Position numbers and translations under genes: made by a program. This document shows positions 24,161 to 34,785 of a stretch of 64,000 bases of DNA, one piece after another (the stretch's first letter is position 1; each line of letters begins with the position of its first letter). Below the pieces are notes generated by a model that ran no database searches, was not told the DNA's origin, and saw nothing but the letters and a program-made list of their open reading frames with translations. This DNA comes from Chersky-840 sp963810195 (GTDB lineage Bacteria; Actinomycetota; Acidimicrobiia; Acidimicrobiales; UBA8190): assembly GCA_963810195.1 (NCBI GenBank), contig CAWEMO010000010.1, positions 26,795 to 90,794 of the forward strand, given 5' to 3'.

Positions 24161-25666
24161 ATGGCCCGCCGTCCTCCCGATGGATCGGACGCGGGCCGCG
24201 GCAGGCTGATCGGCCACGCACGGCTGGACCCCCACGGCGGGGACGCGCCGGGCGACCGCGCCGCGGACCGCCTAGGGCTCGAGCGCCTCGGCGAGCTCGA
24301 GGGTCGGGCCCCGGGCGCGGCGCGCCTTGACCCTCCCGACGCGGCCGACGCGGCCGGCGCGGCCGGCGCGGCCGGCGGTGCGCTCCCTCCCGACGCCTCC
24401 GCCGGGACCGGGGAGGAGCACCCGGCTGCGGACCCCGGTGCACCTCCAGGCGCCACACCTCCACCCACGGTCCGTCCCGCCAAGCGCCGCGGCCGCAGGC
24501 GCCCGCGCAGCACCGGCGAGCGGGTGATCCGGTGGTCGGTGCTAGTGGTGGTGGTCGTCCTGCTGATAGCGGGCTCGTCGTTCGGCTATGTGTGGTTCCG
24601 GCTCGGCCAGATCAAGTCGGTGAAGTGCTCGGCATGTGCGGCGCAGGTGGCGGGGGCCCCCTACAATGTGCTCATCGTGGGTTCGGACTCCCGCGCCGGG
24701 GACACGGGCTCGGCCGCCAAGGAATTCGGGAGTGCGTCGGAGGTCGGCGGCCAGCGCAGCGACACCATCAAGGTCCTGCACGTGAATCCGGCGGCGGGCA
24801 CCGCTGAGCTGCTGTCGATCCCCAGGGACACCTATGTCGCGTTGTCCGGAATGCCGTCGGGCACCGGGTTGGCCACCGACAACAAGATCAACACGGCGTT
24901 CAACAGCGGCCCGGATCCGCTCATCCAGACCATCCAGAACACCTTCGGCATCCCGATAAGCCATTTCGTGATCATGGATTTCTCCGGGGTGATCAACCTC
25001 GTCCAGGCGGTGGGTGGGATCACGTTGAACTTCCCCTACCCCGTGCGCGACAACGACGCCGGGAACAACAACTCGGGGCTCGACATCACCCATGCCGGAT
25101 GCCAGACGCTCAACGGCACCATGGCGCTCGCCCTGGCCCGCTCGCGCTACTACGAGTACGAGGTCCAGCCCGGTGTCTGGGAGTACGACGGCAGCGGGGA
25201 CCTGGGCCGCATCCAGCGCCAGGACACCATCATCGAAGCCGTGATCGACAAGGCGAAGTCGTCGAGCTACAACCCCGTGAAGGTCAACTCGTTCCTGGAC
25301 TCGATCGTCCACGACATCACCAAGGACGATGGGATGTCCACGTCCATGCTGCTCTCGCTGGCGCAGCGGTTCCACGCCTTTTCGGCTTCGTCTCTCAAGA
25401 CGTTGACCCTGCCGACGCTCGGGGCGAGCTCGGACGCGGCTGGTGACGTGGAGGTCGTGCAGGAGCCCGCCGCCAGCCAGATGATCAGCCAGTTCCTGGG
25501 TACGTCGCCGGGCCCGATCGTGACGCCTCCCCTCGACGCTTACGGGGCCCCGGTCACCGTGCCGGCCTCGACGTCCAGCGCGCCTCCGAGCCCAGGCGGG
25601 GGAGGTCAGTCCACCCCCACCACGGTCGCACCCGGCACCGGGCCCTTCAACCCGACCCTCTGCTGA
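24161..25666 (+). CDS. LytR-CpsA-Psr (LCP) family protein
   Basis: 501 residues. A 110-residue Ala/Pro/Asp-rich cytoplasmic N-terminus, one membrane segment (SVLVVVVVLLIAGSSFGYVWF, about 124-144), then an extracytoplasmic LCP domain: YNVLIVGSDSR, RSDTIKVLHVNP, ELLSIPRDTYV, NKINTAF, FVIMDFSGVINLVQAVGGI, LNGTMALALARSRYYE and LGRIQRQDTII, with the Arg and Asp residues that bind polyprenyl phosphate. LCP proteins attach glycopolymers to peptidoglycan. The C-terminus is a Ser/Pro/Thr tail ending in Cys. TACCGT at 24147-24152 may be the -10 of a leaderless transcript. Confidence 0.9.
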   Translation: MARRPPDGSDAGRGRLIGHARLDPHGGDAPGDRAADRLGLERLGELEGRAPGAARLDPPDAADAAGAAGAAGGALPPDASAGTGEEHPAADPGAPPGATPPPTVRPAKRRGRRRPRSTGERVIRWSVLVVVVVLLIAGSSFGYVWFRLGQIKSVKCSACAAQVAGAPYNVLIVGSDSRAGDTGSAAKEFGSASEVGGQRSDTIKVLHVNPAAGTAELLSIPRDTYVALSGMPSGTGLATDNKINTAFNSGPDPLIQTIQNTFGIPISHFVIMDFSGVINLVQAVGGITLNFPYPVRDNDAGNNNSGLDITHAGCQTLNGTMALALARSRYYEYEVQPGVWEYDGSGDLGRIQRQDTIIEAVIDKAKSSSYNPVKVNSFLDSIVHDITKDDGMSTSMLLSLAQRFHAFSASSLKTLTLPTLGASSDAAGDVEVVQEPAASQMISQFLGTSPGPIVTPPLDAYGAPVTVPASTSSAPPSPGGGGQSTPTTVAPGTGPFNPTLC

Positions 25667-25681
25667 GAAGGCCGACACCCG

Positions 25682-26206
25682 TTACCGGTTTGCGGGGGTG
25701 CCCTCCTCGGCGTCGTCGAGGCCCTGTGCCAGCGTGTTCCACGAAAGCGTGGCGCACTTGATGCGGACGGGGAACTTGACGACGCCCTGCAGCGCGGCGA
25801 GCTCCCCCAGGGACTCGGGATCGGCCACCACCGCGTCGGGGCCTTCGTCGCCGGACCCGTTGGCGGCCGCGGTGCCGTCGGCACCGTCGCCCAGACGCGC
25901 CTCGTGGACCGACATCATCGCCTTGAAGGTGCGGATGAGGTCCCGGGCCTCGGCCACGGTCTTGCCCTTCACCGCCGCCGACATCAGCGACGCAGAAGAC
26001 TGGCTGATCGAACAACCCTGGCCGGCGAACCGGATGTCGTGCACGGTTCCGTCCTGGACCTGGACGTAGACGACCACCTCGTCGCCGCACAGGGGGTTGA
26101 AGCCCTCGACGCGCTGCGCAGGGGGGGAGGGCAGCTCCCCGCGGTTGCGCGGGCTGCGGTAGTGGTCGAGGATGATCTCGCGGTAGAGGTCTTCGAGACC
26201 TGTCAT
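25682..26206 (-). CDS. sufU: Fe-S assembly sulfurtransfer protein SufU
   Basis: 174 residues. YREIILDHYRSPRNRGEL at the start, then FNPLCGDEVVVYVQV, FAGQGCSISQSSASLM and a late RIKCATLSWNTL give the three conserved Cys and the Asp that hold zinc in SufU. SufU accepts persulfide sulfur from SufS by zinc-ligand exchange. A Gly/Ala/Asp-rich insertion of about 20 residues precedes the last helices. It is last in sufC2-sufS-sufU, 64 bp after sufS, on the opposite strand to the sufB block. Confidence 0.92.
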   Translation of the reverse strand: MTGLEDLYREIILDHYRSPRNRGELPSPPAQRVEGFNPLCGDEVVVYVQVQDGTVHDIRFAGQGCSISQSSASLMSAAVKGKTVAEARDLIRTFKAMMSVHEARLGDGADGTAAANGSGDEGPDAVVADPESLGELAALQGVVKFPVRIKCATLSWNTLAQGLDDAEEGTPANR

Positions 26207-26270
26207 TGGCTCCTCGTCGTTCGTGACACGGTCGTCGCCGTGCCGGAGCGGGCGACCTGGTACTGGTCCA

Positions 26271-27565
26271 CTACGCGAACAGGGTACCGGCCTCGGCGAT
26301 GGCGTCGGTCAGCACGTCCACGTCGGACTCGTCGTTGTAGAGGTAGAACGAGGCCCTGGCCGTGGCGGTCACCCCCATCCGTCGCATCAGGGGCTTGGCG
26401 CAGTGGTGACCGGCGCGCACGCACACCCCGGCCTGGTCGAGGACCTGGGCGAGGTCGTGCGGGTGCACGTCGCGGTAGGCCAGGGACAGGACGCCGCCGC
26501 GCTCGGCGGTCCCGGGCGGGCCGAAGATCTTGAGGTCGTGGCCGAACCGCTCCTCGAAGGTCGAAAGGGCGTACGCGGTGAGCTCGACCTCGTGGGCGTG
26601 GACGGCGTCGAGGCCCACCGCCTGTAGATACGACACCGCCGCGCCGAGGCCCACGGCCTCCGCGATGGGCGGCGTGCCGGCCTCGAACTTCCAGGGCAGC
26701 TCGTTGGAGGTGAAGCCGTCGTGTCGGACGTCGCGGATCATGCCCCCTCCGCCCATGAACGGGGGCATCGCCTCGAGCAGCTCGCGCCGTCCCCACAAGA
26801 CCCCGATGCCGGTGGGCCCGAGCATCTTGTGGGCACTGAACGCCAGGAAGTCACACCCCAGCCGGCGCACGTCGGTGGGCAGGTGGGGGACGGACTGGGC
26901 ACCGTCGGCCAGCACCAGGGCGCCGACGCGATGGGCGGCCTCGGCGATGCGGGCGAAGGGGGGGATGGTCCCGAGGACGTTCGACATCGTGGTGCAGGCC
27001 ACGAGCTTCACCCCGTCGAGGAGGCGGTCGAGGTCCGACAGGTCCAGTCGGTACTCCTCATCGAGACCGACCCAGCGCAACTCGACTCCGCGCTCCTCGG
27101 CCAGCATCAGCCACGGGACGATGTTGGCGTGGTGCTCCATGTCGGTGAGCAGCACCACGTCACCCCGGTCGAGGTTGGTGCGGCCCCAGGTGGCGGCCAC
27201 CAGATTGATCGACTCGGTGGCGTTCTTCGTGAAGATCACTTCGTGCTCGGGATCGGGCGCCCCGATGAAGCGGCCGACGTCGACGCGCGCCGCGTCGTAG
27301 AGGCGGTCCGCCTCCTCGGCGAAGGTGTAGACGCCGCGGTGCACGTTGGCATGGGTGGTCTGGTAGTAGGCGTCCATGGCGTCGAGGACGCACTGCGGAC
27401 GCTGCGAGGAGGCCGCCGAGTCGAGGTAGACGACGCGATGGCCGTGCACGGTGCGGCTGAGCACCGGGAAGTCGCCCTTGAGCTTGGACATCTCCACATG
27501 AGTCGGGCACGGACCACTTCGCATCACCGAACTCTTCGTCGGGGACTCGGGGGGGTTGGTCACGG

Positions 27566-27569
<4 letters not shown>
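26271..27569 (-). CDS. sufS: Cysteine desulfurase SufS
   Basis: About 432 residues from GTG 27569, chosen for the GTGA overlap with the sufC2 stop; GTG 27578 is also open. Class V PLP enzyme: VYLDSAASSQRP, NVHRGVY, FTKNATESINLVA, TDMEHHANIVPW, VLADGAQSVPHL, PLP-binding Lys in FSAHKMLGPTGIG, and the persulfide Cys in RAGHHCAKPLMRR. It removes sulfur from cysteine and hands it to SufU. All catalytic residues are intact. Confidence 0.93.
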
Positions 27570-28309
<740 letters not shown>

Positions 28310-28340
28310 AGCGGCAGTCTACCGTCGCGGCGAGATTTGC

Positions 28341-28360
28341 ACTACGGCCGTAGGGACAAT
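28341..28360. promoter_or_regulatory. Palindromic operator candidate between sufC2 and the GDE-like gene
   Basis: CTACGGCCGTAG (28342-28353) is a perfect 12-bp palindrome. In context ACTA-N6-TAGGG...AAT it matches the site before sufB outside the 6-bp core. It sits about 20 bp upstream of the sufC2 -10 hexamer and so would cover the -35 region. The divergent gene at 28489 starts 135 bp away and may be unaffected. Confidence 0.5.
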
Positions 28361-28488
28361 CCCGGTTCCCCGGGGCCGCCCGGCGGGCCGCCCCGGCGCC
28401 TGCCCCCGGCACTGCCCTTCGAGGATCCGGGAAGCGCTCCGACCAGGTGATTCGGGAGGGCACGGCGGTCCGGTAGCGTCTCGCCCCG

Positions 28489-30633
28489 GTGAGCGACCCG
28501 TGGACCTTCAACGGCAAGGTGGCGGGCCTGGGCCGGTCCAACGGGGTGGTCACCCTGGTCGACGAGTCCACCTTCGCCATCAGCGGCCGCGAGGGCGACG
28601 TCGTCACCCCTTCGGCCGAGGGCCTCTTCGTCCGAGACACCCGGATCCTGTCCCGATTCGAGCTGCGGGTGAACGGGGCCAGACCGGAGGGGCTTGCCGT
28701 GGTCTCCGACGACCCGTTTTCGGCGGTCTTCGTGTCTCGCTGCCCACCGCGTCCGGGAAAGGCCGACTCCACGCTCATGGTGTTCCGCCGCCGCTACGTG
28801 GGCCAGGGCATGCGGGAGGACGTCGTCATCCGCAACTTCGGGGACGAGCCCACGTTCTGCTCGGTGGAGCTGTTCATTGGCTCGGACTTCGCCGACCTGT
28901 TCGCGGTGAAAGAAGGCCGGTTCGGCAAGTCCGACGGGGAGACCACCTGTGAGCATCGCGACGGGCAGCTCGAGTTCTCCTACCGCCGGGGCACGGTCAA
29001 CCGCGGCCTCGTGATCAACCTGTTCCCCTCTCCCGCCGTGGTGGCCGACGACCTCGTCAGCTTCGAGGCCATCGTCCCGGCCCACGGGGAGTGGACGGGG
29101 TGCCTGGAGTTCCACCCGGTCATCGAGGGAAAGGCGGTCGACCCCCGCTACCTGTGCGGCCAGCCCGTCGACCGCGCCGCCCCCGCCGAGCGCCTCGCCA
29201 AGTGGCGTCGCCAGGTGCCCCAGGTCGATACCGACCACGAGGGACTGCGCACCGTGATCGCGTCGAGCGCCGAGGACCTCGGGGCGCTGCGGATCTTCGA
29301 CCCCGACTACCCCGAGCGCGTGGTGCTGGCGGCGGGCGCGCCGTGGTTCATGACGGTGTTCGGGCGGGACTCGCTCATCACGTCGTGGATGGCACTGCTC
29401 GTCGACCCCGACCTGGCCCTCGGGGTCCTGCAGACGCTGGCCCGCTTCCAGGGAAAGAACATCGACCCCAGGAGCGAGGAACAGCCGGGTCGCATCCTCC
29501 ACGAGATGCGGTTCGGGGACGCGCCCTCCCTGTCGCTCGGCGGGGGCAGCATCTACTACGGCACCGCCGACGCCACGCCCCTGTTCGTCATGCTGCTCGG
29601 CGAGCTGCGGCGCTGGGGCCTGGCGCGGGAGGTGGTGGACGAGCTCCTACCCAACGCGGAGCGGGCGCTCGAATGGATCGAGAACTACGGCGACATCGAC
29701 GGGGACGGCTACGTCGAGTACCAGCGCATGACGGACCGGGGGCTCGCCAATCAGGGCTGGAAGGACTCCGGGGACGGCATCCGCTACGCGGACGGGACCA
29801 TCGCCCACGCCCCCATCGCCCTGTGCGAGGTGCAGGCCTACGTCTACAGCGCGTACCTGGCCCGCGCCCATTTCGCCCGCGAGGCCGGCGACGAAACCGT
29901 CTTCGAGCGCTTCCGATCCAAGGCCACCCGATTGAAGACCGAGTTCAACCGGGACTTCTGGCTGGAGGACCGCGGGTGGTTCGCGGTAGGGCTCGACGGG
30001 GACAAGCGGCCCATCGACTCGCTCACGTCGAACATCGGCCACTGCCTGTGGACCGGCATCGTCGACCAGGACAAGGCTCGTGTGGTGGCGGACAAATTGA
30101 TGTCCCCCGAAATGAACAGCGGCTGGGGTGTCCGGACCCTGGCCTCCTCGATGGGCGGCTACAACCCGATCAGTTACCACTGCGGTTCGGTGTGGCCTCA
30201 CGACACGGCCATCGTGGCGGCGGGCCTGGCCCGGTACGGGTTCATGGACGACGCCCTGCGCCTCATCTGCTCGCTGCTCGACGCGGCGTCGAGCCTGGGC
30301 GGCCGCCTGCCCGAGCTCTACTGCGGGTTGGACCGCTCCGAGTTCTCGGCTCCGGTCGGGTACCCGACGTCGTGCTCGCCCCAGGCCTGGGCCGCGGCGT
30401 CCCCGCTGCTGTGCCTGCGCACGATGCTGCGTCTCGACCCGTGGGTCCCCTACGGCAAGACGTGGTTGTCACCGATGCTGCCCGAGGGGATGAAGCACCT
30501 CAAGGTGGAGGGGATCCCCCTTGCCGGGTCGCGGGTGACCGTCGAGGTCGACGGCGACGACGTGGAGGTGACCGGGCTCCCGCCCGAAGTGGCGCTCGTC
30601 ACCGAGCCCCGCCACCCCGCCACCTCCGTGTGA
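28489..30633 (+). CDS. Amylo-alpha-1,6-glucosidase / glycogen debranching enzyme-like protein
   Basis: 714 residues from GTG 28489 (TAGCGT at 28474-28479 is a possible -10). The N-terminal third is the beta-rich GDE_N_bis domain (TLVDESTFAISGREGDV, EGLFVRDTRILSRFELRVNG). The C-terminal (alpha/alpha)6 barrel has APWFMTVFGRDSLITSW, EEQPGRILHEMRFGD, YYGTADATPLFVMLLGE, GYVEYQRMTDRGLANQGWKDSGD and YHCGSVWPHDTAIVAAGLARYG, carrying the acidic catalytic residues of the family. Likely cytoplasmic hydrolysis of alpha-glucan branches or a related oligosaccharide. Confidence 0.88.
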   Translation: MSDPWTFNGKVAGLGRSNGVVTLVDESTFAISGREGDVVTPSAEGLFVRDTRILSRFELRVNGARPEGLAVVSDDPFSAVFVSRCPPRPGKADSTLMVFRRRYVGQGMREDVVIRNFGDEPTFCSVELFIGSDFADLFAVKEGRFGKSDGETTCEHRDGQLEFSYRRGTVNRGLVINLFPSPAVVADDLVSFEAIVPAHGEWTGCLEFHPVIEGKAVDPRYLCGQPVDRAAPAERLAKWRRQVPQVDTDHEGLRTVIASSAEDLGALRIFDPDYPERVVLAAGAPWFMTVFGRDSLITSWMALLVDPDLALGVLQTLARFQGKNIDPRSEEQPGRILHEMRFGDAPSLSLGGGSIYYGTADATPLFVMLLGELRRWGLAREVVDELLPNAERALEWIENYGDIDGDGYVEYQRMTDRGLANQGWKDSGDGIRYADGTIAHAPIALCEVQAYVYSAYLARAHFAREAGDETVFERFRSKATRLKTEFNRDFWLEDRGWFAVGLDGDKRPIDSLTSNIGHCLWTGIVDQDKARVVADKLMSPEMNSGWGVRTLASSMGGYNPISYHCGSVWPHDTAIVAAGLARYGFMDDALRLICSLLDAASSLGGRLPELYCGLDRSEFSAPVGYPTSCSPQAWAAASPLLCLRTMLRLDPWVPYGKTWLSPMLPEGMKHLKVEGIPLAGSRVTVEVDGDDVEVTGLPPEVALVTEPRHPATSV

Positions 30634-30671
30634 GGGTGACGCCGGTCGCGACCTGACGGCGCCCACCGGCG

Positions 30672-31655
30672 TCAGCCGCCGGCGAGCGTCCGCAGCACGT
30701 CGACCGGACCGAGTGGGGCATGGGGGATCTGGGCCTGCGCGTTCCCGAGGGGCACGACGTCGCTGACGACCTGGGCGGTCGATGCGCTCGACCCGCAGTC
30801 CGGGTCGAACGGCTTTTGCGCCACGACCTGGATCGAAGCCGCGCCGGGGCCGGTGACCTCGGTCCATCCGAAGAACGTGCCGCACGGCGGGATCGTCACC
30901 CGAACCGACGTGCTTCCCGGTCCCACCGGCTGCCAGGGGACCGAGACCAGCTCGGTGGGGCGGGTGACGTCCGTCGGCTGGATGGTGCCGCCGCACGGGG
31001 GGGCGCTCCGGCTGGTGTAGGCGAGCACGCTGCCACCGGTCCGGGCGTCGATGACCACCACCACGTACCGGGTGGGGGGTGTGGCGCTCGCCGAACCTCC
31101 GGGGCAATTGGCTCCCCAGGCGATCCCCACCCACGCCAGGCGACCGTCGTAGCGGGGGAGGACGGTCGAGGCCGGTGGCGCGCTCCCCGTCGTCGCCGTC
31201 GAGCCCGTCGCACCCGGCTGGCCCGTGGTGGTGGTCGTCGCGCCTGAGGTCGTTGTCACGCCCGAGGTCGTGGTCACGCCGGCGGTCGTGGTCACTCCGC
31301 CGGTCGTGGTCGTGGACCCGGCGCCGGTCGTGGTCTGCGTCGACGCCGGGGGCGACAGGGTCACCACGCCCAGGCCGAGCACGGCGAAGCGGTAGGCGCC
31401 GTCGACCACGTCGGCCGCCTGAAACAGGGCCTGGGCACTGTGCAGCGACACACGCGGCGAGCGCTTCCCGGGTGGCGCCACCAAGAGGTCACCGTCGTCG
31501 ATCTCGACGCGCGAGGCGAAGCGCCCTCTGACCACCGACGACAAAGACGGGGGCGCCGACATGGGCGCGCTCTTCGGCGTGGTCGCGCACGAAGCCATGA
31601 GCCCCGCCGCGACCACCATCACCGAGGCGCGAAGCGGTCTCGGCACGGTTCGCAC
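30672..31655 (-). CDS. Putative lipoprotein with threonine-rich repeat linker
   Basis: 327 residues. Signal peptide with lipobox LMASC (Cys at 23), so lipid-anchored outside. Residues about 104-146 are a low-complexity linker of TTT-G/A/S-x-TTT units, encoded by a tandem GGTCGTGGTCACGCC-like repeat near 31240-31335. The C-terminal domain has YDGRLAWVGIAWG, four well-spaced Cys (ANCPGG, APPCGG, IPPCGT, DPDCGS) that could form two disulfides, and beta-strand patterns. No known family recognised. Confidence 0.6.
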   Translation of the reverse strand: MRTVPRPLRASVMVVAAGLMASCATTPKSAPMSAPPSLSSVVRGRFASRVEIDDGDLLVAPPGKRSPRVSLHSAQALFQAADVVDGAYRFAVLGLGVVTLSPPASTQTTTGAGSTTTTGGVTTTAGVTTTSGVTTTSGATTTTTGQPGATGSTATTGSAPPASTVLPRYDGRLAWVGIAWGANCPGGSASATPPTRYVVVVIDARTGGSVLAYTSRSAPPCGGTIQPTDVTRPTELVSVPWQPVGPGSTSVRVTIPPCGTFFGWTEVTGPGAASIQVVAQKPFDPDCGSSASTAQVVSDVVPLGNAQAQIPHAPLGPVDVLRTLAGG

Positions 31656-31695
31656 GGGCCACAGTCTGCCCGCGCCGTGGCGTTAGGCTGCGTCA

Positions 31696-33315
31696 ATGGC
31701 GCCTCCAGTCACCGGCCGCGGCGCGCCCGGGGGGCACGAGGGCGAGCAGGAGTTCGTGCTCGCCGTCGACCTGGGGACGGGTGGGCCCAAGGTGGCGCTG
31801 GTGTCCCCCGAGGGGAGGATCGTGGCCAGCGCGTCCGAGCCCGTGGCCCTTTGCCTCCTGCCCGGCGGGGGGGCCGAGCAGGACCCCTCGGCATGGTGGG
31901 CAGCCGTCGTGGCGGCCAGCCGCCGTGTCCTGGAGCGGTCCTCGGTGCCCCCGTCGAGCATCGTGGGTGTCGGGTGCACGGCGCAGTGGTCAGGCACCGT
32001 CGCCGTGGACGTCGACGGGGTGCCGTTGAGACCGGCCGTGATCTGGATGGACTCCCGGGGGAGCTCCGCCATGAAGCGCCAGATGCGGGGCCCGGTCAGC
32101 GTGCTCGGGTACGACGTGCGCAAGATCCAGCGCTGGATCCGCCTGACCGGCGGGGCCCCCGGTCAATCGGGGAAGGACCCCACCGCCCACATCCTGTGGA
32201 TCCGCGACGCAGAGCCCGAGGTGTATCGCGCCACGTTCAAGTTCCTCGAACCGGTCGACTGGCTCAACCACCGGCTGACGGGGTGCTTCTCGGCCTCCTT
32301 CGACTCGATCGCGGCGCATTGGGTGACCGACAACAGGCACATCACCTCGATCGACTACGACGACTCCCTGCTCCTCATGTCGGGGCTCGAGCGCTCCAAG
32401 CTGCCCGACATCGTCCCGTCCGCCACGATCATGGGAACGCTGCGCGCGTCGGCGGCCGAAGAGCTCGGCCTCCGTGCCGGGATCCCCGTCGCGACGGGGA
32501 CGGGCGACGTGCACTCCGCCGCGGTGGGTTCCGGGGCGGTGGCGGACTTCGAGGGCCACCTCTACATCGGGACGTCGTCGTGGATCTCGTGCCACGTGCC
32601 GTTCAAGAAGACCGACGCCCTTCGCAACGTGGCCGCCATCCCGGCCGCCATCCCCGGTCGCTACCTCGTCGCCGACGAGCACGAGACGGCGGGTGCATGC
32701 CTGACGTTCCTCGCCGAGAACGTCCTGTTCGACGCGTCGGGCCCCGGCCCGGCAGTCGCCGGCGGCAACGTGTACCGGTACTTCGACGAGGTCGCGGCCA
32801 CGGTGCCCCCGGGGTCGCACGGGGCCATCTTCACGCCGTGGCTCAACGGGGAGCGCTCACCGGTGGACGACCACACCATCCGGGGCGGGTTCCACAACCT
32901 CTCCCTCTCGAATTCCCGGGACGACCTGGTGCGCGCCGTGTACGAAGGCGTGGCGCTCAACAGCCGGTGGTTGCTCGATGCCGTGGAGCGGTTCGTGGGC
33001 CGCCGCTTCGAAACCCTGGCGTTCATCGGGGGCGGCGCCAACTCCGCTGTCTGGTCCCAGATCCACGCGGACGCCACGGGCCGCACCATCCGGCAGGTCG
33101 TCGATCCCGTCCTGGCCAACGTGCGGGGAGCGGGGCTCCTCACGTGGTTGGCACTCGGCCGTGTCGCCGTGGGCGACATCCCCGCCATGGTCGAGGTGGG
33201 CCGGACCTTCGAGCCCGATCCCTCTGCCGCCGCGGTGTACGAGTCGCTCTACGGGGAGTTCGTCAACCTCTACAAGCAGACCAAGCAGATCCACCGCCGG
33301 CTCAACGGGCACTGA
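31696..33315 (+). CDS. FGGY-family carbohydrate kinase (xylulokinase-like)
   Basis: 539 residues. ATP-dependent sugar kinase of two actin-like domains: FVLAVDLGTGGPKVALV at the N-terminus, GCTAQWSGTVAVD, AVIWMDSRG, GIPVATGTGDVHSAAVGSG with the catalytic-type Asp, and the C-terminal IFTPWLNGERSPVDD, LAFIGGGANSAVWSQIHADATG and the final adenosine-binding helix. The sugar is not certain; D-xylulose is the closest match in overall pattern. TAGGCT at 31684-31689, 6 nt before the ATG, suggests a leaderless transcript. Confidence 0.85.
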   Translation: MAPPVTGRGAPGGHEGEQEFVLAVDLGTGGPKVALVSPEGRIVASASEPVALCLLPGGGAEQDPSAWWAAVVAASRRVLERSSVPPSSIVGVGCTAQWSGTVAVDVDGVPLRPAVIWMDSRGSSAMKRQMRGPVSVLGYDVRKIQRWIRLTGGAPGQSGKDPTAHILWIRDAEPEVYRATFKFLEPVDWLNHRLTGCFSASFDSIAAHWVTDNRHITSIDYDDSLLLMSGLERSKLPDIVPSATIMGTLRASAAEELGLRAGIPVATGTGDVHSAAVGSGAVADFEGHLYIGTSSWISCHVPFKKTDALRNVAAIPAAIPGRYLVADEHETAGACLTFLAENVLFDASGPGPAVAGGNVYRYFDEVAATVPPGSHGAIFTPWLNGERSPVDDHTIRGGFHNLSLSNSRDDLVRAVYEGVALNSRWLLDAVERFVGRRFETLAFIGGGANSAVWSQIHADATGRTIRQVVDPVLANVRGAGLLTWLALGRVAVGDIPAMVEVGRTFEPDPSAAAVYESLYGEFVNLYKQTKQIHRRLNGH

Positions 33316-33346
33316 CCGCACCTCGCCGGGCGGCCGCGCCCGCCGG

Positions 33347-34705
33347 TCAGATGCGCTCGAAGTTCCGAGCCAGCTCCCAGTCGGTCACCGTCCGGTTCGA
33401 CCGGATCCACTCCTGACGGGCCGTGTTGAGCAGGTGGTGGTGCACGTCGTGGCCGAAGGCCGAAACGGCGAGCGTGGACGACTCCAGCTCGTCGATGGCC
33501 TCGACGAGGGTCGCGGGCACGCGTGGCACGTCGGTGGCGTTGTACGCGTTGCCCTCGAAGGGCGCGGGGAGCTCGAGGCCGCGCTCCACGCCCCACAGGC
33601 CCGCCGCGATGATCCCGGCCAGCGCCAGGTAGGGGTTCACGTCGGCACCCGGTATGCGGCATTCGACCCGCCTGCCTTCGCCGTGGCCCACGAGGCGGAA
33701 TCCGCAGGTGCGGTTGTCGACGCCCCACACCGCCGCGGTGGGCGCCCACGATCCGGGGACATAGCGCTTGTAGGAATTGACGTACGGGGCCCACAGCCAC
33801 GTGAGCTCGCGGGCGCCCGACAGCAGCCCGGCCACGAATTGCCGGCCCACCTCCGACAGTTGCGAGGGCCCGTCGTCCCCTCCCATCAGGGGGGCGCCGG
33901 ACTCGGCGTCCCACACGCTGGCGTGGATGTGGCACGACGAGCCGACCTCGGCGATCGACCACTTGGCCATGAACGAGGCGGACCGGCCGCACTGGCCGGC
34001 GATCTCCTTCACACCGTTCTTGAAGACGAGGTGCCGGTCGGCGACCTCCATGGCGCGCCCGTAGGTGACGTTGACCTCGTGCTGGCCCCGCCCGGCCTCA
34101 CCCTTGGAGAACTCGACGGGGATGTCGGCCGCCAGCATCTCGTTGCGGATCCGACGCAGCACGTACTCCTCGCGCGACGTCTGCAGCAGCTGGTAGTCCT
34201 CGATGGTCGACACGTGCGGGTGCAGATCACGCCACCCCTGTGCAGCCGCCTCCTCGAAGGTCTCGCGGAACAGATAGAACTCGAGCTCGGTCGCGCACCG
34301 GATGTCGAGGCCGAGCGCACGGGCGCGTTCGATCTGACGGGCGAGGATCCTTCTCGGGGAGACCTCGACGGGGGCGCCCTGGGTGTGCACCACGTCGCAC
34401 ACCACCATCGCCGAGCCCTCGAGCCACGGGAGGGGCCGCAAGGTGGAGAGGTCGGGCAGCGCCACGACGTCGCCGTACCCGGTCTCCCAGTTGGTGAACC
34501 GGTACCCGGCGAGCGGTTCCATGTCGACGTCGACGGCCAGGAGGTAGTCGCACACCTCGATCCCGTGCCCGAGGACGTGGTCCAGAAAGAACCTTCCGGT
34601 GACGCGCTTTCCCACCGGGCGCCCCTGGATGTCGGGGAACGCCACCACCACCGTGTCGAGAGACCCCTCGGTGATGCGTTTGGTCAACTCGCCGAGCTCC
34701 AGCAT
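33347..34705 (-). CDS. Glutamine synthetase family protein, probable gamma-glutamyl amine ligase
   Basis: 452 residues from ATG 34705; the longer open frame upstream overlaps the SDR gene. Glutamine synthetase fold with TELEFYLF, the HEVNVTYG segment, GSSCHIHASVW, AGLLSGARELTWLWAPYVNSYKRYVPGSWAPTA, RRVECRIPGADVNPYLALAG. It has no adenylylation-site region typical of GlnA. Placement beside PuuD-like and aldehyde dehydrogenase genes suggests it glutamylates a polyamine or similar amine (PuuA/GlnA3-like) and is not the ammonium-assimilating enzyme. Confidence 0.85.
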   Translation of the reverse strand: MLELGELTKRITEGSLDTVVVAFPDIQGRPVGKRVTGRFFLDHVLGHGIEVCDYLLAVDVDMEPLAGYRFTNWETGYGDVVALPDLSTLRPLPWLEGSAMVVCDVVHTQGAPVEVSPRRILARQIERARALGLDIRCATELEFYLFRETFEEAAAQGWRDLHPHVSTIEDYQLLQTSREEYVLRRIRNEMLAADIPVEFSKGEAGRGQHEVNVTYGRAMEVADRHLVFKNGVKEIAGQCGRSASFMAKWSIAEVGSSCHIHASVWDAESGAPLMGGDDGPSQLSEVGRQFVAGLLSGARELTWLWAPYVNSYKRYVPGSWAPTAAVWGVDNRTCGFRLVGHGEGRRVECRIPGADVNPYLALAGIIAAGLWGVERGLELPAPFEGNAYNATDVPRVPATLVEAIDELESSTLAVSAFGHDVHHHLLNTARQEWIRSNRTVTDWELARNFERI

Positions 34706-34785
34706 GCCCGCACCATGGCACGGGGCCGGGGCCGCGTCCAGCAGCACGGTTCGGGCCCGCCGCAGGCGCGGCGCGTCTGCGGCTG

